Positions 1-8,659 of a stretch of 64,000 nucleotides of DNA are shown piece by piece. This stretch comes from an uncultured Chloroflexota bacterium. Its GTDB lineage: Bacteria > Chloroflexota > Dehalococcoidia > CAUJGQ01. Position numbers and translations under genes: made by a program. Under the pieces are notes generated by a model. That model ran no database searches. It had not been told where the DNA came from and was given only the letters and a program-made list of their open reading frames with translations. The stretch lies in the NCBI GenBank assembly GCA_937879875.1, contig CALFMN010000034.1, forward strand, positions 45,173 to 109,172, given 5' to 3'. The number at the start of each line of letters is the position of its first letter. Within the stretch, counting starts at the first letter, position 1.

Positions 1-463
1 ACTCGTTCCAGACCTTGCGCGGGAACTCCATCACGTCGGCCACAGAGAAGCCGAGCTTTTCGAAGAAGCCGGGCTTGTACGTCAGGGCGAAGACCTTCGC
101 CAGGCCGATGCGCCGCGCCTCGTCGAGGCAGGCGGAGACGAGCCCGTAGCCGATGCCCTTGAGCTGGCGATCTTCGCGCACGGCGAGCGACTTGATCTCC
201 GCCAGATCCGCCCACCAGAGGTGCAGCGCCACACAGCCGGCGAACTCGCCATCCACGCGCGCCACATAGAAGTCGCGCAGATTCTCGTAGACCTCGTTCA
301 GCGGCCGGTGCAGCATCTCGTCGCGGTCGGCGAAGTAGGTCACAACGGCGTGAATGTCCTGAGCATCGGCGGCGCGCGCCTTCTCCACCACCACGATCGG
401 CGCCCGCGCCGGCATCGCACCGTTCACCGAGGTCAGGACCGCGCCGCTCTGCTCGTCCGCCAT
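1..463 (-). CDS. GNAT-family N-acetyltransferase, short ArgA-like (3' end outside window)
   Basis: The reading frame opens at ATG 463 and runs off the left edge, giving 154 codons. Residues from about 24 onward form a GNAT domain. The acetyl-CoA binding segment reads IKSLAVREDRQLKGIGYGLV, followed by a conserved tail with KPGFFEKLGF and EFPRKVWNE. That KVWNE tail is typical of the short, stand-alone ArgA-like N-acetyltransferases, which can make N-acetylglutamate for arginine synthesis. The role here is inferred from family resemblance only, and no other arginine gene is in view. The start lies 5 nt after the stop of the zinc-ribbon gene, so the two are probably co-transcribed. Confidence 0.8.
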   Translation of the reverse strand, partial: MADEQSGAVLTSVNGAMPARAPIVVVEKARAADAQDIHAVVTYFADRDEMLHRPLNEVYENLRDFYVARVDGEFAGCVALHLWWADLAEIKSLAVREDRQLKGIGYGLVSACLDEARRIGLAKVFALTYKPGFFEKLGFSVADVMEFPRKVWNE

Positions 464-468
464 CGCCG

Positions 469-639
469 TTATGTCGCCCCCTGTGCCACCGGATTCATCC
501 AGGCCCATTTGCGGCAGCTTGGACACTTCTTCAGCACCGTGCCCGTCGAGATGCGGGACTCACCATCACTGCTCGCGTGAATCGGCGCGAGCGACACCTG
601 CGTCGAACAGGACGGACAGGTCACGGCATCTCGCTGCAT
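469..639 (-). CDS. Small zinc-ribbon protein (56 aa)
   Basis: This short protein has two CPSC knuckles (CPSCSTQV near the N-terminus and CPSCRKWAW near residue 40), a typical treble-clef or zinc-ribbon arrangement for one zinc ion. The start was placed at ATG 639 rather than at an upstream in-frame codon because AAGGAGG sits about 8 nt upstream of it. It lies between recN and the GNAT gene on the same strand with a 5-nt gap to the latter. The specific function is unknown. It could bind nucleic acid or act as a small structural zinc protein. Confidence 0.6.
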   Translation of the reverse strand: MQRDAVTCPSCSTQVSLAPIHASSDGESRISTGTVLKKCPSCRKWAWMNPVAQGAT

Positions 640-703
640 GGGTCGGCTCCCTCCTTGCGTTTCGCCGAAATGGTCGGTGGAGGGAGTATATCGCAAAATC
701 GTC

Positions 704-2533
704 TCAGGAGAATAGTCTACTTCCTCCGGGCGATACCGTTCGCGCGCGTGCGCGCGGACGGGTTTCCGGGGTTATGCCAGGCAGCTCACGGGCGCTGGCA
801 AGGTTTGCCGCTGTGACGCCGCCGAGCATCGCCGCCAGCTCGCGCACGCGCTCCTCGCCGCTCACCGCGGCGAGCGCGGCGCGTGTCCTGCCGCCGCTCA
901 CTTCTTTGGCGGCCACGAGATGCGTCGCGGCAGCGGCCGCGATCTGCGGCAGGTGCGAGATGCAGATCACCTGGTGGCGCTCGGCCAGCGCCGACAGTTT
1001 CTGCGCCACCACACCGGCCGAGCGGCCGCCGAGGCCGGCCTCGATCTCGTCGAATACGAGCGTCGGCACCGCGTCCGCGTCGCCCAGCACGCTCTTTAAA
1101 GCCAGCATCAGCCGCGACGTTTCGCCGCCGCTCGCCACGCGTGCCAGCGGCCGCAACGGCTCGCCCGGATTGAGCGACACGAGGAACTCGACGCGATCGA
1201 TGCCGGACTGATCGAAGGCCAGCGCTGCCGCGGCGGGGGAGCCCGCCTCGGGCGGGCCATGCTCCAAGACGGCCGTGAGCGGCACGGCACAGGGCAGCCC
1301 GTCCGCGGCTGGGCGGCGGGTGAACTGCACGGCGAAGCGGGCATCGGTCATGCGCAGATCGTCCAGCTCGCGCTCGACGGCTTCGACCAGCCGCCGCGCG
1401 GCCTGCTCGCGCGCCGCGCTCAGCTCTTCCGCCCGTGCGCTGAGCGCCGTCAGCAGGCGGCCCGCTTCGCCGCGCAGCCCATCGAGCCGCTCTTCGCTGC
1501 CCTCCAGCTCGGCCAGTTCGTGCGCCGCCTGTGCGCCGTAGTCGATCACGGCCGCGAGCGTGGCGCCATATTTGCGCTTCAGCGTATTGATCAGGGTCAG
1601 CCGCTCGTCCGCGGCGGCGAGGCGCGCCGGGTTGAACTCGACCGCGTCGCGGTAGGAGCGCAGCGTGCGCGCCAGGTCCGCCGCCTGCTCCTGCAATGCT
1701 GCCGCCGCCGCGGCATCCTCCGTCAACCGTTCGTCCAGCGCGGCGAGCTGGCCGAGCAGATCGGCCGTGCGGCCGAGGCTGTCGATCGCCGCCGCGCCGC
1801 GCCCGCCGCCCGCCAGCGCCGCATGCGCGCTGTCGGCCAGCTCCGCCAGTTGCTCGGCGTTGGCGAGAAGCTGGCGCTCCGCCCGAACTTCATCCTCTTC
1901 GTCCGGACGAAGCTGCGCAGCCTCGATCTCTTCCGCCTCGAAGCGCAGGCGTTCCTGCCGGCGCACGCGTTCGCGCTCGTCCGACACGAGCCGCGCGATC
2001 TCGGCGCGCACGCCGCGCAGCTGCGCCGCCGGCTCGGCGAAGGCGTGGCGCGGCGCGGCCAGTCCGCCGAAACGGTCCAGCAGCTCGATGTGCGTGGCGG
2101 GCTGCAAGAGGCTGACGTGATCCGTCTGACCGTGGATATCGACCAGCCGCGTGCCCAGCGCCGCGAGCAAGGACTGCACCACGGCGCGGCCGTTCACCCG
2201 TGCCGCCGAACGCGCCCGGCCGTCGAGGGAGATCTCGCGACTGACGATCAGCATTTCGTCTTCGGCGGCGATTCCGGCTTCGGAGAGCTGCTCCCGCAGG
2301 CCGTCGCCGAGCATCTCCTCGTCGAAGGTAAAGATGCCCTCGACGTGCGCGGACGGCGCGCCGGCGCGCACCGTGCCGGCGTCGGCCCGGCCGCCGAGCA
2401 GCAGTTGCAAGGCGTCGATCAGAATGCTCTTGCCCGCGCCCGTCTCGCCGGTGATCACGGTGAGGCCGGGACCGAGCGGCACGCGCACGTGCTCGGCGAT
2501 GGCGAAGTCCCTGATGTCGAGTTCGAGCAGCAC
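704..2533 (-). CDS. recN: DNA repair protein RecN
   Basis: RecN is an SMC-like ATPase acting at DNA double-strand breaks. The N-terminal head carries Walker A GETGAGKS at residues 29-36, followed by a long coiled-coil middle rich in Ala, Glu, Arg and Leu. The C-terminal head has LASGGETSRLMLALK-type signature residues and Walker B TLVFDEIEAGLGG. At 609 aa it is somewhat longer than the usual 550-570 aa, partly because of a basic C-terminal tail. The start is GTG 2533, where family homology begins (VLLELDIRDFAIAEHV). The open frame continues upstream to 2989 but that part crosses a repeat element. It follows nadK and tlyA on the same strand, a common grouping (tlyA-nadK-recN). Confidence 0.93.
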   Translation of the reverse strand: MLLELDIRDFAIAEHVRVPLGPGLTVITGETGAGKSILIDALQLLLGGRADAGTVRAGAPSAHVEGIFTFDEEMLGDGLREQLSEAGIAAEDEMLIVSREISLDGRARSAARVNGRAVVQSLLAALGTRLVDIHGQTDHVSLLQPATHIELLDRFGGLAAPRHAFAEPAAQLRGVRAEIARLVSDERERVRRQERLRFEAEEIEAAQLRPDEEDEVRAERQLLANAEQLAELADSAHAALAGGGRGAAAIDSLGRTADLLGQLAALDERLTEDAAAAAALQEQAADLARTLRSYRDAVEFNPARLAAADERLTLINTLKRKYGATLAAVIDYGAQAAHELAELEGSEERLDGLRGEAGRLLTALSARAEELSAAREQAARRLVEAVERELDDLRMTDARFAVQFTRRPAADGLPCAVPLTAVLEHGPPEAGSPAAAALAFDQSGIDRVEFLVSLNPGEPLRPLARVASGGETSRLMLALKSVLGDADAVPTLVFDEIEAGLGGRSAGVVAQKLSALAERHQVICISHLPQIAAAAATHLVAAKEVSGGRTRAALAAVSGEERVRELAAMLGGVTAANLASARELPGITPETRPRARARTVSPGGSRLFS

Positions 2534-2646
2534 ACCCGTGCTCCGCGGCGAAACCGATCCGGCCGTTCGCTGATGCGCGGCGCGGCAGGAAAGCCCTGTG
2601 ATCGCCGCGCCTGCTCCTATCTTACGGCCTTGCTGCCCGCGGCGTG

Positions 2647-2810
2647 CGGCCCTCACCCCCGTCCCCTCGCCCAGGATTGGGCGAGGGGCGATCCGGCGGA
2701 GCACGACTCGATCGGCGTCGGGGTAACCGTGTGGCGGTCGGAACGCTTCAGGCAGGATCGTCTCCTTCCCTCCAGGATTGGGGGAAGGAGAGACGAGAGG
2801 ATGAGGGCCG
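2647..2810. repeat. Intergenic palindromic repeat element between recN and nadK
   Basis: The element opens with CGGCCCTCACCCCCGTCCCC and closes with the inverse GATGAGGGCCG. Inside are two strong hairpins: CCCCTCGCCCA-ggat-TGGGCGAGGGG near 2663-2688 and a second around the CCAGGATTGG core near 2762-2795. Related copies or half copies occur at 6138-6208, 28898-28983, 29123-29172 and 42696-42903. It could act as a transcript-end hairpin behind nadK. It looks like a non-coding MITE or REP-type element. Confidence 0.7.
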
Positions 2811-2828
2811 AACGCTGCGCCCGGGCGG

Positions 2829-3686
2829 TCAACGGATCGCGTCGCGCCCCTGCGTCGAGAGGTTGAGATGGTCGGCCAGGCGGGCGAAGAAGTTGCTGGG
2901 CGGCCCCATGCGAATGAATGCGGCCGTGTGCGCTGAGCGGCGGCAGACGACCGCACAGCCATCGGCGAGCGATCGAACGACCTCGCCATCCGCCGTCACC
3001 AGGCCTTCGCTCTGATTCTCAACCCTGATCTCGATCGTCGCCTCGCCTGGCAACACCAGTGGCCGCATGCGCGAAAGATGCGGCGCGACGGCGGTAAGCA
3101 CCAGGTCGCCCGACTGCGGCATCAGCACCGGCCCGCCGGCCGAGAGATTGTAGGCCGTGCTGCCGGTCGCCGTCGAGACGATCAGCGCGTCGGCACGCAG
3201 CCTGGCCAGGTGCACGCCGTCGATCGCGACCGAGAAATCGACCGGCCGGCCGGGCGCGGCGCGGTAGACGACGACGTCGTTCAGCGCGAGCGCGGCGACC
3301 GCATCACGCGGATCCGTGCCCGTGGCTACACACTCGACCAGCGAACGCTCGTCGAGCATGCCGGCGCCGTCGAGAATGGCGGCGAGGTGTTCGGCGGCGC
3401 TCTCGGGCGCCAGTTCGCTGAGAAACCCGAGCCGGCCCATATTCACGCTGACGATATGTGCGCCCCGCGGCGCGACCGTGCGGGCCGCCCAGAGTACGGT
3501 GCCGTCGCCGCCGACACAGACGGCGAGATCGGTGCCGTCCAAATTTGCCGCGCAGGTCGCGGTGTCGCCGGTCTGCGCCAGCCAGGGCGAGAGCGGGCGC
3601 AGCACCGTTTTCGCCAGCTCCTGCGCCAGCGTGAACGCGGCCGGTTCGCGCGGGTGGTAAAGGATGCCCGCCTTCTGATATCTCAC
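2829..3686 (-). CDS. nadK: NAD kinase
   Basis: NAD kinase phosphorylates NAD to NADP in the cytoplasm. The 285-aa protein has the diagnostic GGDGT motif at residues 59-63, the NMGRLGFL segment, and the downstream STATGSTAYNLSAGGP substrate-binding signature. The length is normal for bacterial NadK. The start codon overlaps the end of tlyA by 4 nt (ATGA), so the two are translationally coupled. recN lies downstream on the same strand, separated by a palindromic repeat element. Confidence 0.95.
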   Translation of the reverse strand: MRYQKAGILYHPREPAAFTLAQELAKTVLRPLSPWLAQTGDTATCAANLDGTDLAVCVGGDGTVLWAARTVAPRGAHIVSVNMGRLGFLSELAPESAAEHLAAILDGAGMLDERSLVECVATGTDPRDAVAALALNDVVVYRAAPGRPVDFSVAIDGVHLARLRADALIVSTATGSTAYNLSAGGPVLMPQSGDLVLTAVAPHLSRMRPLVLPGEATIEIRVENQSEGLVTADGEVVRSLADGCAVVCRRSAHTAAFIRMGPPSNFFARLADHLNLSTQGRDAIR

Positions 3687-4420
3687 GCGGCGGCGTCCGG
3701 TCGTTGCAGGTGCATGAGGAACTCCCGATTGCCGGATGCTCCGCGGATGGGGGAGAGCGTAAGTCCAAGAATACGGTAGCCCTGAGCCGTAAGCCAGTGG
3801 ACGAAGCGTCCGACCACGGCCGCGTGCAGCAGCGGGTCGCGCACGATGCCGCCGCGCCCCACCTCTCCCCGTCGCGCCTCGAACTGCGGCTTGAGCAGGA
3901 CGACAAGCTGCGCCCGCGGCTGGAGCGACGCGACCACGGCCGGCAGGACTTTAGTGAGCGAGATGAACGACACATCGGCGACCGCGAGATCGACCGGCTC
4001 CGGCAGCACTTCGAGATGGCGAGCGTTCACGCGCTCCATCACGACGACGCGCGGATCGGTGCGCAGGCGATAGTCGAGTTGACCGTAGCCCACGTCGATC
4101 GCGTAGACCCGTGCGGCGCCATGCTGCAACAGGCAGTCCGTGAAGCCACCCGTCGAGGCGCCGATGTCGGCGGCCAGCAGTCCGGCCACGTCGATGCCGA
4201 ACTGCCGCAGCGCGTGCTCCAGCTTCTCGCCGCCGCGGCTGACGTAACGCGGCGGTGCGACCAGCGCCAACGCGGCTTCGGCCGGCACCAGCATCGCCGG
4301 CTTGACCGCGGGCCGGCCCTCCACCAGCACTCGCCCCACCTCGACCGCCGCGCGCGCCTGCTCGCGCGAGGCGGCAAGGCCGCGCGCGACGAGAGCCAGA
4401 TCGAGCCGCTGCTTCGCCAT
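3683..4420 (-). CDS. tlyA: TlyA-family rRNA 2'-O-methyltransferase
   Basis: TlyA enzymes are ribosomal RNA 2'-O-ribose methyltransferases, and some also act as haemolysins. The 245-aa protein has an N-terminal S4 RNA-binding domain (about residues 1-60, starting MAKQRLDLALVARGLA). An FtsJ-type SAM-dependent methyltransferase domain follows, with the SAM loop ADIGASTGGFTDCLL and the late catalytic lysine in LLKPQFE. It heads the tlyA-nadK-recN gene string. The intergenic space to the divergent deacylase gene at 4525 is only 104 nt, so both promoters must be there. Confidence 0.92.
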   Translation of the reverse strand: MAKQRLDLALVARGLAASREQARAAVEVGRVLVEGRPAVKPAMLVPAEAALALVAPPRYVSRGGEKLEHALRQFGIDVAGLLAADIGASTGGFTDCLLQHGAARVYAIDVGYGQLDYRLRTDPRVVVMERVNARHLEVLPEPVDLAVADVSFISLTKVLPAVVASLQPRAQLVVLLKPQFEARRGEVGRGGIVRDPLLHAAVVGRFVHWLTAQGYRILGLTLSPIRGASGNREFLMHLQRPDAAA

Positions 4421-4524
4421 TACGCATCACCGTAACGGCCGATCGCGCGGCGGTTCAACGCCCCGCCGCGTTGCTCCGCGGCGCCGCCGCCCCTACCATC
4501 GCAGGCGGGAGAAGTTCGCCGCTC

Positions 4525-5013
4525 ATGGTCACACCCACGAACGAGGACTCCGCCGCCCGCGTGCAAGCGGCGATCGCGGCGCTGCACCCGGACCTGCGCG
4601 TCGAGATCCATGCTGGCTCGACGGCAACGGCTGAAGGCGCGGCGTCGGCAGCCGGCTGTGCCCTCGGGCAGATCGTCAAGAGCCTGCTGTTCATCGCCGG
4701 CACACGGCCGCTGCTCGCGCTGGTGGCCGGCGACCGCAAGGCCGACGTGCCGCGTCTGGCCGTGCTGCTCGGCGTACCGCGCAAGCGCCTGCGCCTCGCC
4801 ACGCCCGACGAAGTGCTGGCGATCACCGGCTTCCCGATCGGCGGCGTGCCCCCGCTCGGCCAGCCGGCGCCGATCGAAACTCTGATCGACGCTGCCTTCG
4901 AGCGTTATGACACGCTCTATGCCGCCGCCGGCACGCCGCACGCCGTCTTCCGCATAAGGCGGGCGCTGCTGGTAGAGTTGACGGGAGGCCGGGTCGCCAG
5001 CTTTACCGCCTGA
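4525..5013 (+). CDS. YbaK/ProX-type aminoacyl-tRNA deacylase domain protein
   Basis: The 162-aa protein is a single YbaK/EbsC domain, the fold of trans-editing enzymes that hydrolyse mischarged tRNAs (for example Cys-tRNAPro or Ala-tRNAPro). Visible family features are the IVKSLLF segment containing the conserved lysine, the LVAGDRKADVPRLA stretch, and ITGFPIGGVPPLG near residue 100. The chosen start is ATG 4525, preceded by GGGAGAAG. The in-frame extension back to 4471 lacks homology. It is divergent from tlyA and lies 31 nt before the prenyltransferase gene. The exact tRNA substrate cannot be told from sequence. Confidence 0.85.
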   Translation: MVTPTNEDSAARVQAAIAALHPDLRVEIHAGSTATAEGAASAAGCALGQIVKSLLFIAGTRPLLALVAGDRKADVPRLAVLLGVPRKRLRLATPDEVLAITGFPIGGVPPLGQPAPIETLIDAAFERYDTLYAAAGTPHAVFRIRRALLVELTGGRVASFTA

Positions 5014-5044
5014 ACGAACACCGCGCTCCGGCCACGAGGGTACG

Positions 5045-6019
5045 TTGACCACGCCGGCTTCAAACGCTGCCGAGCGCCGCAGCCCCGCTGAGCACGCGAT
5101 CGCGTCGCTCGGGGCGCGGCGCGCGCTGCTCGTCCCATTGCTGCTCGCGCTGCGGCCGAAGCAGTTCATCAAGAACGGCGTGGTGTTCGCGCCGCTGGTG
5201 TTTACGGTTCGGCTCGCCTGGCGCCCGCTCTATCCGGACACCTGGCTGCCGCTGCTGGGCCGCTCGCTGCTGGCGTTCGTGGCGTTCTGCGCCGTCTCCG
5301 CCGCCGGCTATCTGGTGAACGATCTGCGCGATGTCGAGGCGGACCGGCTGCATCCGCGCAAACGGCTGCGGCCGATCGCGTCGGGCGCGCTGGGCACGCG
5401 GCCGGCCCTGCTCACTGCGCTTGCCGGCTACACCGCCGGGATGATCGCCGGTGTGCTGCTCGGCTGGCGCTTCGAGGCGACGCTGGCAGGCTATGCCCTG
5501 CTGGTGTTGGCCTACAGCTTCGCGCTCAAACGCGCCGTGATCCTCGATGTGCTGGTGATCGCCTCCGGCTTCGCTTTGCGGGCGATGGGCGGCGCCTTCG
5601 CGATCTCCGTGCCGGTCTCGCCCTGGCTCTACCTCTGTACCGTACTCGGCGCCCTGCTGCTGGCGGTGAACAAGCGCCGCCATGAGCTGCTGCTGCTCGA
5701 CGCCGATGCGGTCAATCACCGGCCGGCGCTGGCCGCCTACTCCTTGCCGCTGCTGGATCAGATGTCGAGCACGGTCGCGGCGGCCACGGTGATCGCCTAC
5801 AGCCTGTACACGTTCACGGCCGAGAACCTGCCGACGAACCACGCGATGATGGTGACGGTGCCGTTCGTGCTCTACGGCATCTTCCGCTACCTGTTCCTCG
5901 TCTACCGCCGCGACGAAGGCGGCAGCCCCGACGAGCTGCTGGTGCGCGATCTGCCGCTGCTGGCCTGCGTGGCCCTCTGGCTGATAACCGCAGCCGGCGT
6001 GCTGGCGATCTACAGATAG
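5045..6019 (+). CDS. UbiA-family prenyltransferase (decaprenyl-phosphate phosphoribosyltransferase-like)
   Basis: This 324-aa polytopic membrane enzyme starts at TTG 5045, preceded by GAGGG. It begins with the RPKQFIKNGVVFAPLVF segment typical of the bacterial branch that transfers phosphoribose to polyprenyl phosphate (Rv3806c/DprE-pathway-like). The Mg-binding Asp motif NDLRDVEAD sits near residue 98, followed by HPRKRLRPIASG. About eight or nine hydrophobic helices follow. The substrate is inferred from subfamily resemblance. Other UbiA enzymes prenylate quinones or haem. Confidence 0.85.
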   Translation: MTTPASNAAERRSPAEHAIASLGARRALLVPLLLALRPKQFIKNGVVFAPLVFTVRLAWRPLYPDTWLPLLGRSLLAFVAFCAVSAAGYLVNDLRDVEADRLHPRKRLRPIASGALGTRPALLTALAGYTAGMIAGVLLGWRFEATLAGYALLVLAYSFALKRAVILDVLVIASGFALRAMGGAFAISVPVSPWLYLCTVLGALLLAVNKRRHELLLLDADAVNHRPALAAYSLPLLDQMSSTVAAATVIAYSLYTFTAENLPTNHAMMVTVPFVLYGIFRYLFLVYRRDEGGSPDELLVRDLPLLACVALWLITAAGVLAIYR

Positions 6020-6042
6020 CGGTTTCGAGACGGGATAGCGGC

Positions 6043-6208
6043 GCGCCGTTGGTCGCGGCTGCGCCGCGACGGGCGGTTCACGAACCGCCCCTGCAACGGC
6101 TTGCCAACCCCACGCCCTCCGGCACGCCCGACGCCGGATCGCCCCTCTCCATGCAACATCGCGCTCCGCGCGATCTGGACGATTGGGAGAGGGAGGGGGT
6201 GAGGGCCG
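6043..6208. repeat. Composite intergenic repeats between prenyltransferase and hydrolase
   Basis: Two dispersed repeats lie here. The first, near 6043-6093, contains GGTCGCGGCTGCGCCGCGAC and the hairpin GGGCGGTTCACGAACCGCCC, and reappears at 32059-32114. The second, 6138-6208, is a half copy of the GGCCCTCACCCCC family, running GATCGCCCCTCTCC to GGGAGGGGGTGAGGGCCG. No gene is seen in this gap. Confidence 0.65.
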
Positions 6209-6271
6209 ATGGCCGCAGATGCAACAATGGCAGCGGCCGCCAGCGCGAGCAACGATCTGCGAGGCGCCGCC

Positions 6272-7075
6272 ATGCCTTTTGCGCCGGTGAACGGCATCGA
6301 ACTGTACTACGAAGCGCACGGCTCCGGACCGGCGATTCTTTTCGCGCACGGCCAGGGCGGCAACCACCTGAGCTGGTGGCAGCAGATCCCCTTCTTTCAG
6401 CAGTGGTATCGCTGCATCACCTTCGACCATCGCGCCTTCGGCCGCTCGCGCGACGCCGGCGAGCCGCCCGGCGGCCGCATGCAGTTCGTGCCCGACGCGC
6501 TGGCGCTGGCCGGCTATCTCGGCATCGACCGCTTCTTCGTGGTGGCGCATTCGATGGGCGGACGCACCGGCGCGGGGCTGATCCGCCGCGCGCCCGAGCG
6601 CGTGCGCGCCGCCATCTTCTCCGGGACGCCGGCAGGCGCCACCGACGCCGGCGTACGCCAGTTGCAGCGCGCCTATGCCGCCACGCTGCCGCCGGGCAGC
6701 ACCTTGTTGCAGCGCGCTCTGCGGCCCGAGTTCGTGCGCGAACGCCCCGATCTGGCGTTTCTCTACCGTGAGATTCAGCGGCTCAATCCGAAGCGGCCGG
6801 CCGATTTCCTGGCGCCGCCGCCAGCCTGGAGTGGCACGTTTACCGCCTACATCGCCGAGTGCGACGTGCCAGCGCTCTACCTGGTGGGCGAGCATGACGC
6901 CGTTACGCCGCCGCAGATCGTCCGGCGGGCGGCGGGACTGGTGCGCGGCGCCCGTTTTCAGGTCATTCCCGCCGCGGGGCACTCGGTCTACTTCGAGCAG
7001 CCCGCGGCGTTCAACGCCGCCGTGCTCGCGTTCCTGCGCGAGGCCGAGGCCGACGGCCCTGTCAGTGCGCCGTGA
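6272..7075 (+). CDS. Alpha/beta-fold hydrolase
   Basis: The 267-aa protein is a single alpha/beta-hydrolase domain. The oxyanion region reads LFAHGQGGNHLSWW, the nucleophile elbow is AHSMGG with catalytic Ser, the acid is the Asp in GEHDAVTPP, and the histidine is in AAGHSVYFEQP. Such enzymes hydrolyse esters, lactones or C-C bonds, and the substrate is not evident. ATG 6272 (MPFAPVNGIELYYE) is chosen because homology starts there. An alternative in-frame ATG lies at 6209 inside a repeat. Its last 14 nt overlap the convergent repeat-protein gene. Confidence 0.85.
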   Translation: MPFAPVNGIELYYEAHGSGPAILFAHGQGGNHLSWWQQIPFFQQWYRCITFDHRAFGRSRDAGEPPGGRMQFVPDALALAGYLGIDRFFVVAHSMGGRTGAGLIRRAPERVRAAIFSGTPAGATDAGVRQLQRAYAATLPPGSTLLQRALRPEFVRERPDLAFLYREIQRLNPKRPADFLAPPPAWSGTFTAYIAECDVPALYLVGEHDAVTPPQIVRRAAGLVRGARFQVIPAAGHSVYFEQPAAFNAAVLAFLREAEADGPVSAP

Positions 7076-8513
7076 GCGGCTCACAGCCGCTGGTCGCAGG
7101 CGCGTTGCTGGCATCGCCACTGTAGCTCGCGATGAACGCATAGCTGCCGGGGGTGGTCGGCGCCACGCTGCTGGAGGTAGCGGTCGCCGAGGTCGATGAG
7201 GTGGCCGTCAGCGGAACTGTGCCTGCCGGCGCACCCGTGCCGGCACAGCTACCGTTGTTGAAGAAGATGAAGCTGATCGTTCCGGTCGGAGCGCTGCCCG
7301 TCACCGTCGCCATGTCGCTCACCCCCGTGCCCACAAACACCGAGCTTCCAGGGCTGATGCTGGTGGTGATAGTGCTGCTGGCCACCTGCGCTGGCCCGGC
7401 CGGCTGGAGAACGAAGAGAAGTTGTGGCTGAACGCTGGGATTCTGCTGCAGCTGCGTGTTCTGGTTGAGCGCCGCCTGGGTAATGCCCTGGCTGATTGTG
7501 ACGGTGTTACCGTCGCCGGAGACCGAGACGGCGATATCATTGGCTCCCAGCTGGACGTTTGATTGCGTCGTTGAGCCCACCGCGGACGTCTGACCGTCGA
7601 CCGGTACAAGCGTCATCCCCAGGTTCTGAGCCACCTGGATGATCGTCTGTATGACCGTGACGACGTCGTGGTTGCCGCTCACGACGACAACAGCACTATT
7701 CTGGGCTAAATTGATGTTTCCCTGCGCTGTCTGTGCCGTCTGTCCGCTGCCGGCGGCCGGCTGCTGTATCGTGCCCGTGTTACTGCCCGCCTGAAAAATG
7801 GTCTGATTCACGGTAGTCACCTGACCATCGACAGTAACATTGACCTGGGCGACGTTCTGCCCCAGGTTCGTGTTCGTCTGCGTGAGCTGCACACTTCCCG
7901 CCGAACCGTTCTGCATGTTGAAGAGGAGGGCCGTCGCGACGTTGACCGCGACCTGCTGAATCACCTGCACGAGGGTAACCGTGTCGTCGTTGCCAGTGAC
8001 CTGCACGCTCCCCGCGTTCTGGGCGAGCTGCGCATTCGCCTGGGCGACGGGATGACTGTTCGTGCTGGGAGTAGCCGTACCGGTGCTGTTGGGTGGCTCG
8101 ACCGTCGTGGTGGCAACGTTCACTGCTAGCTGGGTCGTGGTTTGATTGATTCCCACGTTGTTGGCGGCAGGAGTGGCTTGCGGCGTCGCTGCGCCGCTGA
8201 CAGGCCGTGCCAGTGCGTTGCTGGACACTGGCCCGGTTGCCGCGGGTGTGCCGCTGCCAGTCGCCGCCGCGGCCGGGGGTGTCGGAACCGCCGTGGCAGC
8301 GGCGGCGGGGGGGCTGCTCGACGCAGGGGGCGTTCCGGAGGGTGTTCCGCCACTGGTTGCCGCCGGGGCCGTCGGAGCAGCCGGACCATCGGCCAGTGCA
8401 ACAAGAACGTGAGGCCAGAAGAATGTGATGCCGAGCCAGAGGGCCGCGGCGAGCATAACCGTTCTTCGGACGCGCCTGGACCACGGGGGTGCGATCAAGC
8501 GTGCGGCGACCAT
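7062..8513 (-). CDS. Secreted Asn/Gln-rich repeat protein with C-terminal Ig-like domain
   Basis: The 483-aa product has a basic N-terminus (WSRRVRRTVM) then a hydrophobic stretch (residues 19-40) ending ALADG, consistent with a signal peptide or anchor. Residues 42-120 are a low-complexity Ala/Pro/Thr linker. Residues 120-355 contain at least four units about 52 aa apart, starting near 158, 213, 265 and 318. Each follows the pattern NxxLxQNxxxVxVxGxxxxVTxxQxIxQ, which suggests stacked beta strands. From about 378 to the end is an Ig-like domain of the SYSGDASNAPATS type. The start ATG 8513 is set by AAGGAG 12 nt upstream; ATG 8525 is an alternative but directly abuts the AAGGAG. The function is unknown. 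Confidence 0.7.
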   Translation of the reverse strand: MVAARLIAPPWSRRVRRTVMLAAALWLGITFFWPHVLVALADGPAAPTAPAATSGGTPSGTPPASSSPPAAAATAVPTPPAAAATGSGTPAATGPVSSNALARPVSGAATPQATPAANNVGINQTTTQLAVNVATTTVEPPNSTGTATPSTNSHPVAQANAQLAQNAGSVQVTGNDDTVTLVQVIQQVAVNVATALLFNMQNGSAGSVQLTQTNTNLGQNVAQVNVTVDGQVTTVNQTIFQAGSNTGTIQQPAAGSGQTAQTAQGNINLAQNSAVVVVSGNHDVVTVIQTIIQVAQNLGMTLVPVDGQTSAVGSTTQSNVQLGANDIAVSVSGDGNTVTISQGITQAALNQNTQLQQNPSVQPQLLFVLQPAGPAQVASSTITTSISPGSSVFVGTGVSDMATVTGSAPTGTISFIFFNNGSCAGTGAPAGTVPLTATSSTSATATSSSVAPTTPGSYAFIASYSGDASNAPATSGCEPLTAH

Positions 8514-8581
8514 CGTTCTTTGCATCTCCTTGCGGTGAGGCGCTTGCCAATTTTTCCAGGGCTGCTCGATGAACATCCCCA

Positions 8582-8659
8582 GGCTGTAATGTTGCGAGAT
8601 TTCTATCACATCATAGCCTCCCGAAGAACCGGAAACTTTCGTTATGCAAAATTACAGCC
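8582..8659. repeat. 9-bp inverted repeat pair flanking an AT-richer spacer
   Basis: GGCTGTAAT at 8582-8590 and ATTACAGCC at 8651-8659 are perfect inverses, 60 nt apart. The segment lies just upstream of the repeat-protein gene and just beyond the transposase remnant. It may be an insertion-sequence end, a mini-element or an operator. It cannot be assigned further. Confidence 0.4.

Noticed and set aside
1259..2866. 535-codon plus-strand frame
   Set aside because: Antisense shadow of recN with Arg/Gln-rich non-globular translation.
5060..7141. 693-codon minus-strand frame
   Set aside because: Antisense to the prenyltransferase and hydrolase and runs through a repeat.
7062..8513. Tandem repetition considered as a CRISPR or satellite array
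   Set aside because: The repeat is at protein level with diverged DNA and lies in a continuous reading frame; no constant DNA repeat with spacers.
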